14,682 nt of DNA from Acidimicrobiaceae bacterium (GTDB taxonomy: Bacteria > Actinomycetota > Acidimicrobiia > Acidimicrobiales > UBA8190): contig DMNK01000142.1 of assembly GCA_003453695.1 (NCBI GenBank), positions 689 to 15,370 of the forward strand, given 5' to 3'. This document shows positions 1 to 6,892 of the stretch, piece after piece. The stretch's first letter is position 1; every line of letters starts with the position of its first letter. The notes under the pieces were generated by a model. The model worked only from the letters and a program-made list of their open reading frames with translations, was not told where the DNA came from and did no database searches. Position numbers and translations under genes: made by a program.

Positions 1-2
1 AG

Positions 3-821
3 CCGTGCACGGGCTCGGCCGAGCACCCCGATCCCGTGGTCCTGGTGCACGGCCTGGGTGGCGACCAAAACGACAACTGGCAGACCATCGCCCCCTTCCT
101 CTACGACGAGGGCTACTGCGTCTACGCCCTGACCTACGGCAACGACGCCTCGGCGCCGTCGCCCTTCGACAAGTTCGGCGGCTTGGCCGACATGTCCCAG
201 AGCGCTCAGGTCCTGGCCAGCTTCGTCCAGCAGGTGCTCATCGCCAGCCACGCATCGAAGGTGGACCTCGTCGGGCACTCCGAGGGCGGAACCATGCCCG
301 ACTGGTACTTGAAGTTCGACGGCGGCGCCAACTACGTCGACCACTTCGTGGCCCTGAGCGGCGTGCTGCACGGCACGACGTTCTGGGGTCTGGGCGACCT
401 GTACGCCCTGAGCCAGGCCTACCCCTCCTACTCGGCGCAGTTCAACCAGTTCGAGTCCCAGTACTGCCAGTCCTGTGAGGAGTTCCTGCCCACCTCGCCG
501 TGGATGGAGAACCTCGACGCCACCACCATCACCGGCGCGGCGCCCGTGTGCTCCGCCGACGGTGCCGACGTGCTCGGCGTGCAGTACACGTCGGTGGCCA
601 CCAACAACGACGAGCTGGTGCGCCCGCCCACGAGCGACTTCCTGAACCCCGCCTGCGGCAACACCCACAACATCCTCGTGCAACAGCAGTGCCTCACCGA
701 CCAGGCGGACCACATCTCGATCGCCGCTGATCCCATGGTGGCCCAGGACATCTTGAACGCCCTCGACCCGGCCGAGGCTCGTCCGGTGCACTGCGTGGTG
801 GTTCTCCCCGCCGTGGGCTGA
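3..821 (+). CDS. Secreted class-2 lipase (alpha/beta hydrolase), 5'-truncated by the window edge
   Basis: The reading frame is open to the left edge, and codons before the first in-frame GTG (36) already fit the family, so the N-terminus and any signal peptide lie outside. Counting from that GTG, the fragment shows the strand-turn HGLGG (residues 5-9, oxyanion region), the nucleophile elbow GHSEGG with Ser82 (279-281), Asp192 in NNDELV (609-611) and His226 in DHISI (711-713). This is the Ser-Asp-His order of Streptomyces-type class-2 lipases (Lipase_2 family, PF01674). Several cysteines (144, 147, 172, 207, 219) suggest disulfides and an exported enzyme. The likely role is ester hydrolysis of acylglycerols or similar substrates outside the cell. 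It converges on the leftward operon ending at 904. Family is fairly sure; substrate is unknown. Confidence 0.85.
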   Translation, partial: PCTGSAEHPDPVVLVHGLGGDQNDNWQTIAPFLYDEGYCVYALTYGNDASAPSPFDKFGGLADMSQSAQVLASFVQQVLIASHASKVDLVGHSEGGTMPDWYLKFDGGANYVDHFVALSGVLHGTTFWGLGDLYALSQAYPSYSAQFNQFESQYCQSCEEFLPTSPWMENLDATTITGAAPVCSADGADVLGVQYTSVATNNDELVRPPTSDFLNPACGNTHNILVQQQCLTDQADHISIAADPMVAQDILNALDPAEARPVHCVVVLPAVG

Positions 822-903
822 GGGGCGCCCTTCACCCACGACGACACGCTGGCCTAAGGGACGCCCTCCCCCTACACCGCCGGCGGCGCCTCGAGACGGC
901 GCG

Positions 904-1992
904 TCAGTCGAGCAGCAACCCGGCCAACCTCTGGCGCTGGTAGCCCTGCGGCCCGAACAGCAGGTCGTCCTGCTTGGCACGGCGGTACAGCAGGTGGCAG
1001 TCCACGTCCCAGGTGAAGCCGACGCCGCCATGGATCTGGATGGACTCGGCGGTCACGTCGACGGCCGCCTCGGCGGCGTACCCCTTGGCCATGGCGGCGG
1101 CGCGCTCGCGGTCGGGTGCGTCGGTGTCCGACGCCCACGCCGCGTAGTGCGTGCCTACCCGGGCCAGCTCGAGGTGGTGAAGCATGTCGGCGGCCTTGTG
1201 CTTGATGGCCTGAAAGGTGGCGATGGGCCGGTCGAACTGGACCCGCACCTTTGCGTACTCGACGGCCAGTTCGAGGGCGCGCTCGGCCGTGCCCACGAGC
1301 TCGGCGCACAGCGCCACGCTCACGTCGTCGACGACGCGCGCCCACAGGGCGCTGTGGTCTCCGGGCGGGCCCACCCGGCCGGCGCGGCGCCCGTCCAGCT
1401 CGAGGTGGGCCAGCTTGCGCGTGACGTCGAGGCCCGGCACCGCTTCGCCCGCCGGCGCCTCCAGGAGGAACGAGCCGATGCCTTCGCCGTCGTCGGCCAC
1501 GACGAGGGCCCAGTCGGCCCCGGCACCGTCGAGCACGACCGGCTTCGTCCCCGACAGCACGTAGCTGTCACCGTCGGGCTTGGCCGTGGCCCGCACGCCG
1601 GCGAGGGGATCGCCCACACCGCCTTCTTCGATGGCCACCGTCCCCCGGCGGGCCCCCGACGCCAGGTCGGGGAGCAGGTCGTCCAAGCCGAGACGGACCG
1701 CCGCCGAGGTGGCGGCCACCGCCGAGGAGACGAAAGGCCCCGGGAAGGGCAGCTTGCCCAGCTCCTCTTGGAGCACCACCACGTCGAGCAGCCCCAGGCC
1801 GAGGCCGCCCAGGCGCTCGGGGACGAGCACCCCCAACCACCCGAGCTCGGCCATGGTGGCCCACAGCTGAGGAGTCACCCCCGCGGGGTCGTCGATCATC
1901 GACCGCACGTAGGCCCCCGGCGCCTCAGCGGCGAGCGTCGTGCGCACCGCCTGGCGGAAGTCGTCCTGTTCGGGGCTGAAGGTGAAGTCCAC
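904..1992 (-). CDS. Acyl-CoA dehydrogenase family protein without a recognisable catalytic glutamate (ACAD1)
   Basis: This 362-residue protein has the ACAD layout: helical N-domain from FSPEQDDF (5-12), middle beta domain (about 115-205), and C-terminal helical domain with the FAD-contacting RVQF (250-253, usual RxxFG with G replaced by Asp254) and the IHGGVGFTWD segment (320-329). It resembles the FadE28/FadE29-type subunits of heterotetrameric steroid side-chain dehydrogenases more than MCAD. By hand alignment the MCAD base position is Phe346 and the isovaleryl-CoA/LCAD-type position is Val224, with Asp222 and Asp223 just before it. It may therefore be the non-catalytic partner of another subunit, or use an Asp. 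The GTG start (1990-1992) follows the thiolase stop by 42 bases, with a GAGG-type ribosome site. It is the last gene of the leftward operon. Specific substrate is unknown. Confidence 0.9.
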   Translation of the reverse strand: MDFTFSPEQDDFRQAVRTTLAAEAPGAYVRSMIDDPAGVTPQLWATMAELGWLGVLVPERLGGLGLGLLDVVVLQEELGKLPFPGPFVSSAVAATSAAVRLGLDDLLPDLASGARRGTVAIEEGGVGDPLAGVRATAKPDGDSYVLSGTKPVVLDGAGADWALVVADDGEGIGSFLLEAPAGEAVPGLDVTRKLAHLELDGRRAGRVGPPGDHSALWARVVDDVSVALCAELVGTAERALELAVEYAKVRVQFDRPIATFQAIKHKAADMLHHLELARVGTHYAAWASDTDAPDRERAAAMAKGYAAEAAVDVTAESIQIHGGVGFTWDVDCHLLYRRAKQDDLLFGPQGYQRQRLAGLLLD

Positions 1993-2034
1993 GCCGCTGT
2001 GCCTCGATCCCTGTATCCGGCGCCGGTGGGTTCT

Positions 2035-3222
2035 CTAGGCGAGGCGCTCGATGACGGTGGCGTTGGCCTGGCCCCCGCCCTCGCACATGGTCTGGAAGCC
2101 GTAGCGGCCACCGCTGTCCTCGAGCTGGTTGAGCAGGGTGGTCATGATGCGCACACCGCTGGCGCCGAGGGGGTGGCCGATGGCGATGGCACCGCCCCGG
2201 GGGTTGAAGAGGTCGGGATCGGGCGAGAAGGCGTGCGCCCACATGAGGGCGATGGAGGCGAACGCCTCGTTGCACTCGATGGCGTCGAAGTCGTCGACCT
2301 TCATCCCGGTGCGCTCGAGAAGCTTGCGGGTGGCGGGCACCGGTGCCGACAGCACGATGGCGGCGTCCTCGGCCGCCACGGCGAAGCCGGCGAAGCGGGC
2401 CCGGATGGGCAGGCCCAGCTTCTCGGCCACCGAGCGCTCGGCGATGAGCATGGCCGCCGCCCCGTCGGTCATCTGTGAGGAGTTGCCCGCCGTGATGTCG
2501 GGGGCGGTGTCGGGCTCCCACTTCTGTGCCGGAGGAAGGGCAGCCATCTGCTCCATGGTCCCGCCCCGGCGGATGCCCTCGTCGGCGGTGAGCATCTCCC
2601 CGGTCTCGCGTCCCTCCTCGTCGCGCACCGGCACCGGGACCGCCTCCTTGGCGAAGTGTCCCGAGTCGGTGGCCTCGGCGGCACGGCGGTGGCTCTCGAG
2701 CGAATAGGCGTCCATCTCCTCGCGGGTGATCTTCCAGCGCTCGGCCAGCAGCTGGGCCACCCGGAACTGGGCCCACAGGCGACCGTCGATCACGTCGAGG
2801 AACGACGGCGGGAACGGTCCCGTGCCGCCGCGGGCGTTCGAGGCCAGCGGCACACGGCTCATCGACTCGGCGCCGCAGGCGATGGCCAGGTCGTAGTGAC
2901 CGGCGGCCACTGCGGCGGCGGCGAAGTGCACGGCCTGCTGCGAGGACCCGCACTGGCGGTCCACCGTGGTACCCGGCACCTGCTGAGGCAGTCCGGCCGC
3001 CACCCAGGCGTTGCGGGCCAGGTTGGTCGACTGCTCGCCCACTTGGCTCACGCACCCGGCGATGACGTCGTCCACCCGCTCGGGGTCGACGCCGCTGCGG
3101 TCGACGAGCTCCTTCAGGGCGAAGGCGAGAAGGTCGACGGGATGCCAGTTGGCCAGCTTGCCGCCGCGCTTACCGAAGGTGGTGCGCAGGGTGTCGACGA
3201 TGACCGGCTCTCGTTGCGCCAT
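2035..3222 (-). CDS. Classical thiolase (acetyl-CoA acyltransferase family)
   Basis: At 395 residues it has normal thiolase length. The nucleophile is Cys91 (RQCGSS), followed by the NEAF motif (318-321), the GHP motif with His350, and the acid/base Cys380 in CEGGG. All four catalytic elements of degradative thiolases are intact. Expected reaction: CoA-dependent cleavage of a 3-oxoacyl-CoA, the last beta-oxidation step, in the cytoplasm. The frame opens to 3276, but I chose the ATG at 3220-3222. Homology begins there (MAQREPVIVDTLRTTFGK), an AGGG lies about 8 bases upstream overlapping the preceding stop, and the longer start would run into the upstream gene. The upstream gene ends 11 bases away, so the two are co-transcribed. 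It resembles FadA5-like enzymes, but chain-length or steroid specificity cannot be read from sequence. Confidence 0.93.
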   Translation of the reverse strand: MAQREPVIVDTLRTTFGKRGGKLANWHPVDLLAFALKELVDRSGVDPERVDDVIAGCVSQVGEQSTNLARNAWVAAGLPQQVPGTTVDRQCGSSQQAVHFAAAAVAAGHYDLAIACGAESMSRVPLASNARGGTGPFPPSFLDVIDGRLWAQFRVAQLLAERWKITREEMDAYSLESHRRAAEATDSGHFAKEAVPVPVRDEEGRETGEMLTADEGIRRGGTMEQMAALPPAQKWEPDTAPDITAGNSSQMTDGAAAMLIAERSVAEKLGLPIRARFAGFAVAAEDAAIVLSAPVPATRKLLERTGMKVDDFDAIECNEAFASIALMWAHAFSPDPDLFNPRGGAIAIGHPLGASGVRIMTTLLNQLEDSGGRYGFQTMCEGGGQANATVIERLA

Positions 3223-3233
3223 GACGTGCGCCC

Positions 3234-4010
3234 TCAGCCCCGGGCCCGGCGCAGGGCGCCCGGCTCGTCGAGCCACCGGTTCAGGGCCACGGTCCGCTGG
3301 TTGCGCACCGAGAAGGTGTGCACGATGGCCCGCCGGATGCGCCGCTGCTGGTCGGCGGTCAGGGCGACCTGGCGCAGCAGGTAGTCCGCCTGTTCGCCGT
3401 GGTCCTCCTCGGCGTAGGCGTGGACCCGGAAGTTCTCCACCTCCATGCCGTAGTGGTCGCGCATGCCTTCGAACATCTTCTTGGCGTAGCCGGTGGAGGC
3501 GGCGAAGCGCTCGCCGGCCCAGCCGAAGGCGGCCAGACCCTCCTCGTAGGACCGGCGCATGTAGTACAGGGTGGTGAACACGGTCCCGATCGTCTCGGGC
3601 ATGGCGACGTACCCTTCGAGCTCCTCGTCGGTGACCCCCAGCTGGTGCGCCCAGGTGATCTTCATGTCGACGTGGTTGGAGTCACCGGTGTATCCCGTCT
3701 CGTCCGCCAGGTTCTGGAGCCAGTGGGCGAAGTGCTCGCTCGTGGCGAGCGACAGGTCGTCGTTGTCGGGGGCGTTGGCCACGAGGGAGCCGAACTCACT
3801 CGTGTAGAAGCGGCCCAGGAAGTAGTACTCCTTGCAGAAACGCTTCAGGTACTCCTCGGAGAGCGATCCGTCGGCCACCGCCTCCCACACCATGTTCTTG
3901 GCGGTGCAGATCTCGGTTTGCAGCGTGCCGAGCTCGGTCATGAACTCCTCGACCGGCTTGGCCGCCAGCGAGCGACCCTGGCGTCGGATGTCGTGGAACT
4001 CCCGGGTCAT
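3234..4010 (-). CDS. TenA/PqqC-fold protein, candidate heme-oxygenase-like di-iron oxidase
   Basis: This 258-residue, mainly helical protein lies in the iron-containing redox enzyme / TenA-PqqC superfamily. Six polar residues fall where heme-oxygenase-like di-iron oxidases (HDOs) have their metal ligands: Glu104 (DETG), His113 (NHVD), Glu167 (GERF), His197, Glu201 and His204 (the H-x3-E-x2-H on the last core helix). The spacing His113-Glu167 (54) and the 4/3 spacing of the last three match the ligands of chlamydial CADD as I remember them (E81, H88, E142, H174, D178, H181). Known HDOs include UndA, BesC and SznF, which oxidise fatty acids, amino acids or other nitrogen compounds. It is first in the operon, with GGGAG 5 bases before the ATG, ahead of a thiolase and an acyl-CoA dehydrogenase. 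Substrate is unknown; thiaminase-type TenA is less likely. Confidence 0.8.
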   Translation of the reverse strand: MTREFHDIRRQGRSLAAKPVEEFMTELGTLQTEICTAKNMVWEAVADGSLSEEYLKRFCKEYYFLGRFYTSEFGSLVANAPDNDDLSLATSEHFAHWLQNLADETGYTGDSNHVDMKITWAHQLGVTDEELEGYVAMPETIGTVFTTLYYMRRSYEEGLAAFGWAGERFAASTGYAKKMFEGMRDHYGMEVENFRVHAYAEEDHGEQADYLLRQVALTADQQRRIRRAIVHTFSVRNQRTVALNRWLDEPGALRRARG

Positions 4011-4024
4011 GGCATCTCCCTCAG

Positions 4025-4080
4025 TGCTGCTTCAGTGCCGCTTCGGTGCCGCTTCAGTGGTGCTCCGTCGCCGCTTCAGG
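4025..4080. repeat. Array of about 11-bp direct repeats in the leader of the leftward operon
   Basis: Near-identical units read TGCTGCTTCAG (4025-4035), TGCCGCTTCGG (4036-4046) and TGCCGCTTCAG (4047-4057). A degenerate 10-base unit follows (4058-4067), then a further GCCGCTTCAGG copy (about 4070-4080). The period is about one helical turn. The array lies 15-70 bases upstream of the start at 4010, downstream of the predicted leftward promoter, so it would be transcribed. It could bind a protein on one DNA face, shape the mRNA leader, or be simple replication slippage. Confidence 0.6.
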
Positions 4081-4132
4081 TGCCGCCGGCTACCCCACGC
4101 GACGGTCAAAGGCCTCGAAGCGGCGTTCGACC

Positions 4133-4138
4133 AGTGTA
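4133..4138 (-). promoter_or_regulatory. Putative -10 element for the leftward operon
   Basis: The minus strand reads TACACT here, fitting the actinobacterial TANNNT consensus. It sits in the only A+T-richer patch of the divergent region. A CTGACA (minus strand of 4158-4163), which resembles the -35 TTGACA, lies 19 bases upstream, a slightly long spacer. This predicts a start near 4126 and a leader of roughly 115 bases. Assignment is by eye only. Confidence 0.4.
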
Positions 4139-4139
4139 G

Positions 4140-4145
4140 TAACTT
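4140..4145 (+). promoter_or_regulatory. Putative -10 element for the rightward operon
   Basis: TAACTT matches TANNNT. Transcription would start about 6-9 bases downstream, at about 4151-4154, giving an almost leaderless mRNA for the ATG at 4157 (or GTG at 4154). This would explain why no Shine-Dalgarno sequence precedes that start. No convincing -35 box is visible. Confidence 0.4.
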
Positions 4146-4146
4146 T

Positions 4147-4164
4147 CCTGACAGTGATGTCAGG
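4147..4164. promoter_or_regulatory. Palindromic operator in the divergent promoter
   Basis: A perfect 7-bp inverted repeat, CCTGACA and TGTCAGG, is separated by GTGA, with further symmetric TT and AA two bases outside it. The size and symmetry are typical of sites for dimeric TetR-family repressors. It covers the predicted start point of the rightward gene and the -35 region of the leftward one, so one bound repressor could shut both operons. The core CTGAC-N6-GTCAG recurs at 14511-14526. No regulator gene is in the window. Confidence 0.65.
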
Positions 4165-5398
4165 TAACGATGATGCCAGGGGCAGCCTGGCGCCGGCCAT
4201 TCCGCTGGCCGACGACGACGACCGCGCCGCCCTGCGCAAGCTGGCGCGCGACGTCGCCGAACGAGATATCGCCCCCCACGCCGCCCACTGGGACGAGACC
4301 GAGGAGTTCGCCGGCGAGTCGCTCGAGGCCCTACGGCGCGCCGAGCTGTTCACCGTCACCGTGGGCGAGGAGTACGGCGGCATGGGCATGGGCGACGTCG
4401 AGGCCGCCATCGTCCTCGAGGAGCTGGCCCGGGTGGACGTGTCCAGTGCCATCTTGTGCCAGCTCGTGTTCAACGGTCCCCCCCGGGCCATCGAGCACCT
4501 CGGCAACGAGGGCCTGCGCCGGCGGTGGCTGCCCCAGGCGGCGGCGGGTGAGCTGTTCTGCATCGGCATCACCGAGCCCGACGCCGGCTCGGCCGCCACG
4601 GCCATGCGCGCCCATCTCGTCGAGGACGCCGACGGGTACCGGCTCGAGGCCTACAAGAACTACGTGACCGGCGGCCACAAGGCAGTCGCCTGCCTGGTGT
4701 GGTGCCGGTTCCCGGGTGGCGAGCCCGGCACCGGCAAGGGCATCGGCGCCGTGGTGGTGGACCTGAGCCGCGACGGGGTGAGCGTGGCCGGCACCCACCG
4801 GAAGATGGGCCTGCGGGGGTGCACCGAGGCGGAGCTGGCCTTCGACGGGGTGCGCATCGACCCCGGGGACGTCCTCGTGCCCGGCGACCCTGCCGACAAC
4901 TCGGGGTTGAAGACCCTTCTCGCCCACATCAACCACGAGCGCTGCGGCAACGCCGCGATGTGTGTGGGCGCCGCCCAGGGGGCGCTCGAGTACGCCATGG
5001 CCTACATGCACGAGCGGTCGTCGGGGACGACGCCGCTCGCCAAGCTGCAGGGACTGCAGTGGAAGATCGCCGACATGTCGGTGTCCCTCGAAGGCGCCCG
5101 GCTCCTCCTCCAGCGGGCTCTCGTGCTGGCCGGCGCAGGCGGCACCCCGCCGCCGCTCGAGTCGGCCATGGCCAAGATCGCCTGCAACCTGGCCGCCAAG
5201 TACGTGTGCGACGAGGCGCTGCAGCTGCTCGGCGGCTACGGCTACTCGCGCGAGTACCCGGTGGAGCGCGCCTATCGCGACGTGCGGGGCCTGTGCATCG
5301 GCGCCGGCACCGTGGAGATCCAGCGCAACTTCGTGGGCTCCGCCCTCTTGGGAGGGCGAAGCCCGGCCGGGGCGGCGTGGAAGCAGGTGCCCCGGTGA
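4157..5398 (+). CDS. Acyl-CoA dehydrogenase, isovaleryl-CoA-type base (ACAD2)
   Basis: This 413-residue flavoenzyme is expected to introduce the alpha-beta double bond into an acyl-CoA and pass electrons to an electron-transfer flavoprotein. It shows the GITEPDAGS motif (137-145), the middle beta domain, LQLLGGYGYSREYPVERAYR (356-375) and IGAGTVEIQR (381-390). The MCAD glutamate position is Ala383. By ungapped hand alignment, Glu261 in NHERC occupies the alternative base position used by isovaleryl-CoA dehydrogenase and LCAD, so the enzyme looks active. The usual FAD motif RxxFG reads RSSGT (287-291). The frame is open from a GTG at 4046, but I prefer the ATG at 4157, because residues before it have no family likeness and would cover the control region. 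No ribosome site is seen. Its stop overlaps the next start by four bases. Confidence 0.93.
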   Translation: MSGNDDARGSLAPAIPLADDDDRAALRKLARDVAERDIAPHAAHWDETEEFAGESLEALRRAELFTVTVGEEYGGMGMGDVEAAIVLEELARVDVSSAILCQLVFNGPPRAIEHLGNEGLRRRWLPQAAAGELFCIGITEPDAGSAATAMRAHLVEDADGYRLEAYKNYVTGGHKAVACLVWCRFPGGEPGTGKGIGAVVVDLSRDGVSVAGTHRKMGLRGCTEAELAFDGVRIDPGDVLVPGDPADNSGLKTLLAHINHERCGNAAMCVGAAQGALEYAMAYMHERSSGTTPLAKLQGLQWKIADMSVSLEGARLLLQRALVLAGAGGTPPPLESAMAKIACNLAAKYVCDEALQLLGGYGYSREYPVERAYRDVRGLCIGAGTVEIQRNFVGSALLGGRSPAGAAWKQVPR

Positions 5399-6879
5399 CC
5401 GGCACGCTTCGGCCCGTCGGGGTGGTGGGCGTGGGCGTCGCCGCCCCGAGCCTGCGCCTGGCCCAGAGCGAGGTGGCGCAGGCGTGGAGCGCCGGCGGTG
5501 GGCGGGCCCAGGTGGCGGTGTGCGACGGCGACGAGGACACCCTGACCCTGGCGTGGCAAGCCGCCCGGCGCGCCCTCGACGCCGCCGGAGTGGAGAGCGC
5601 CGCCGTGTCGGGACTGTGGTGGGGGACGACCAGGCCGCCGTTCGCCGAAGGGCCGAGCCACGCCTTTCTCGCCGGGGCCCTCGACCTGCCCTCCGACGTC
5701 GAAGGATGCCTGTGCGCCGGCTCCCCCCACGCCGGGATGGAGGCGCTGGTGTCCGCCTGGGACGCCCTGGCCGCCGGGCACGCCGAGGTGGCGCTGGTGG
5801 TCGCCTCGGACGCGCTCGTACCGGGGATCGGCACGGGGGGCGAAGTCGCCACCGGGGCCGGCGCCGGCGCGGTGGTGCTCGTGGCGCTCCCCGGGGACTC
5901 GAACGGTGCCGGTCCCCCGGCCCAGCTCGTGAGCCGCATCAGCCGCACCATGGCGGTCGTCGACCGCACCCGGGGCGACGACGACCCGGGCACCGGCGAC
6001 GTCTACGACCCTCGGCTGTTCCGCGAGGGGGTCTACCTGCCGATGGTGGCCGCCGCCGGGGAGGCGCTGGGCACCCAGGAGCGGTGGTCGGTGTCGGACC
6101 CAGACGGCAAGCTGGCCGCCGCCGCCGCCAAACGGCTGGGCGGGACGCTCGTGTCGGCCGCCGCCCAGGGCGCGGTGGGCGACGCCGGCGCCGCGGCGGC
6201 GCTGCTCGGTGCCGGCGAGGCGCTGGGCGCAGCCGGCTCGCTGGGGGTGGTCGGCTACGGCGGCGGGCGGGTGACGGCGCTGTCCGTCGACGTGCGCCGT
6301 CCCGTCCCCGGAGCAGACGGCGTCGGTGAAGCGCTGTCGGGCGGGCAGGCGGTCGGCTATGTCGGGGCGCTCAAGGCGCGCCGCCAGCTGCGGCCCCAGA
6401 CCGACCCCATCCCCATGGGGGTGCCGCCAGGCGGCGCCGCCTTCGTGCGGGGCAACGCCGAGATGCTGGCGCTGCAGGGGGCGCGCTGCGCGGCGTGCGG
6501 CACGGTCAGCACCCCGCCCTCCATCCATCCCCACTGCATCAACTGCGGGGGCACCGACCTCGAGGTGGTGCGGCTGGCCCGCCGGGGCCGCGTCCAGACC
6601 TTCGTGGTCAACCAGACCATGCCTCCGCCCTTCCAGGCTCCCCTTCCCCTCGTGGTGCTGGACCTGGACGACGGCGCCCGGCTCATGGTGCAGGGGATCT
6701 CGGCCGATGCCGGCGACCTGGCCGTGGGAGACGAGATGACGCTCGTGCTGCGGCGCTACGCCTTGGAGCGCGGCATCCCGATATACGGGTACAAGGCAGT
6801 CCGGGTGGGCGGTGCCTCCGGGACCGCCGGGGCCGCCGGGTCGGCGGCTGCCGGCGCCGAGACGGCGCCCACACGCTGA
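5395..6879 (+). CDS. HMG-CoA-synthase-like domain fused to a DUF35 zinc-ribbon/OB-fold domain
   Basis: This 494-residue protein starts with GTG in a GTGA overlap with ACAD2, implying translational coupling. Residues 1 to about 300 follow the thiolase-fold HMG-CoA synthase family (archaeal type). Residues about 340-470 are a DUF35 domain with a zinc ribbon (Cys365, Cys368, Cys381, Cys384) and an OB fold. In archaea separate HMGCS, DUF35 and thiolase proteins form a complex that channels acetoacetyl-CoA, and DUF35 also partners thiolase-fold proteins in ChsH2/Ltp2 and PhlB/PhlAC. Here the HMGCS triad seems lost: by hand alignment Glu, Cys and His correspond to Thr79, Pro111 and Ser234, with Cys105 and Cys107 nearby. 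The domain is therefore probably not an HMG-CoA synthase. A scaffold, acyl-CoA binder or new activity are possibilities. The C-terminus (about 471-494) is Ala/Gly-rich and probably disordered. Confidence 0.85.
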   Translation: MTGTLRPVGVVGVGVAAPSLRLAQSEVAQAWSAGGGRAQVAVCDGDEDTLTLAWQAARRALDAAGVESAAVSGLWWGTTRPPFAEGPSHAFLAGALDLPSDVEGCLCAGSPHAGMEALVSAWDALAAGHAEVALVVASDALVPGIGTGGEVATGAGAGAVVLVALPGDSNGAGPPAQLVSRISRTMAVVDRTRGDDDPGTGDVYDPRLFREGVYLPMVAAAGEALGTQERWSVSDPDGKLAAAAAKRLGGTLVSAAAQGAVGDAGAAAALLGAGEALGAAGSLGVVGYGGGRVTALSVDVRRPVPGADGVGEALSGGQAVGYVGALKARRQLRPQTDPIPMGVPPGGAAFVRGNAEMLALQGARCAACGTVSTPPSIHPHCINCGGTDLEVVRLARRGRVQTFVVNQTMPPPFQAPLPLVVLDLDDGARLMVQGISADAGDLAVGDEMTLVLRRYALERGIPIYGYKAVRVGGASGTAGAAGSAAAGAETAPTR

Positions 6880-6884
6880 GGAGG
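6879..6884 (+). promoter_or_regulatory. Strong Shine-Dalgarno site of the SCP2-type thiolase gene
   Basis: AGGAGG begins on the last base of the preceding stop codon and lies 8 bases before the ATG at 6893. It fixes the start of the thiolase gene and indicates efficient independent initiation within the operon. Confidence 0.85.
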
Positions 6885-6892
6885 ACCGCACG

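Noticed and set aside
857..902. Weak hairpins between the convergent lipase and ACAD1 (AGGG/CCCT at 857-867; GCGCC/GGCGC at 886-902)
   Set aside because: Stems are only 4-5 bp with no T tract, and such pairs are common by chance at this GC content. I see nothing else in the 82-base gap.
2017..2026. CCGGCGCCGG palindrome between the thiolase and ACAD1
   Set aside because: It is short, pure G+C, and lies inside an operon, with no relation to the CTGAC half-sites.
994..2478. A 494-codon plus-strand frame opposite ACAD1 and the thiolase
   Set aside because: It crosses two well-supported minus-strand genes, shows no family motif and has antisense-like composition.
3223..3276. Longer start for the thiolase at 3276
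   Set aside because: It would overlap the end of the upstream gene and add a Pro/Arg/Gly-rich stretch before the conserved N-terminus at 3222.
4046..4156. N-terminal extension of ACAD2 from a GTG at 4046
   Set aside because: The added residues (rich in Arg, Ser and Thr) do not resemble an ACAD N-terminus and would run through the 11-bp repeats and both predicted -10 elements.
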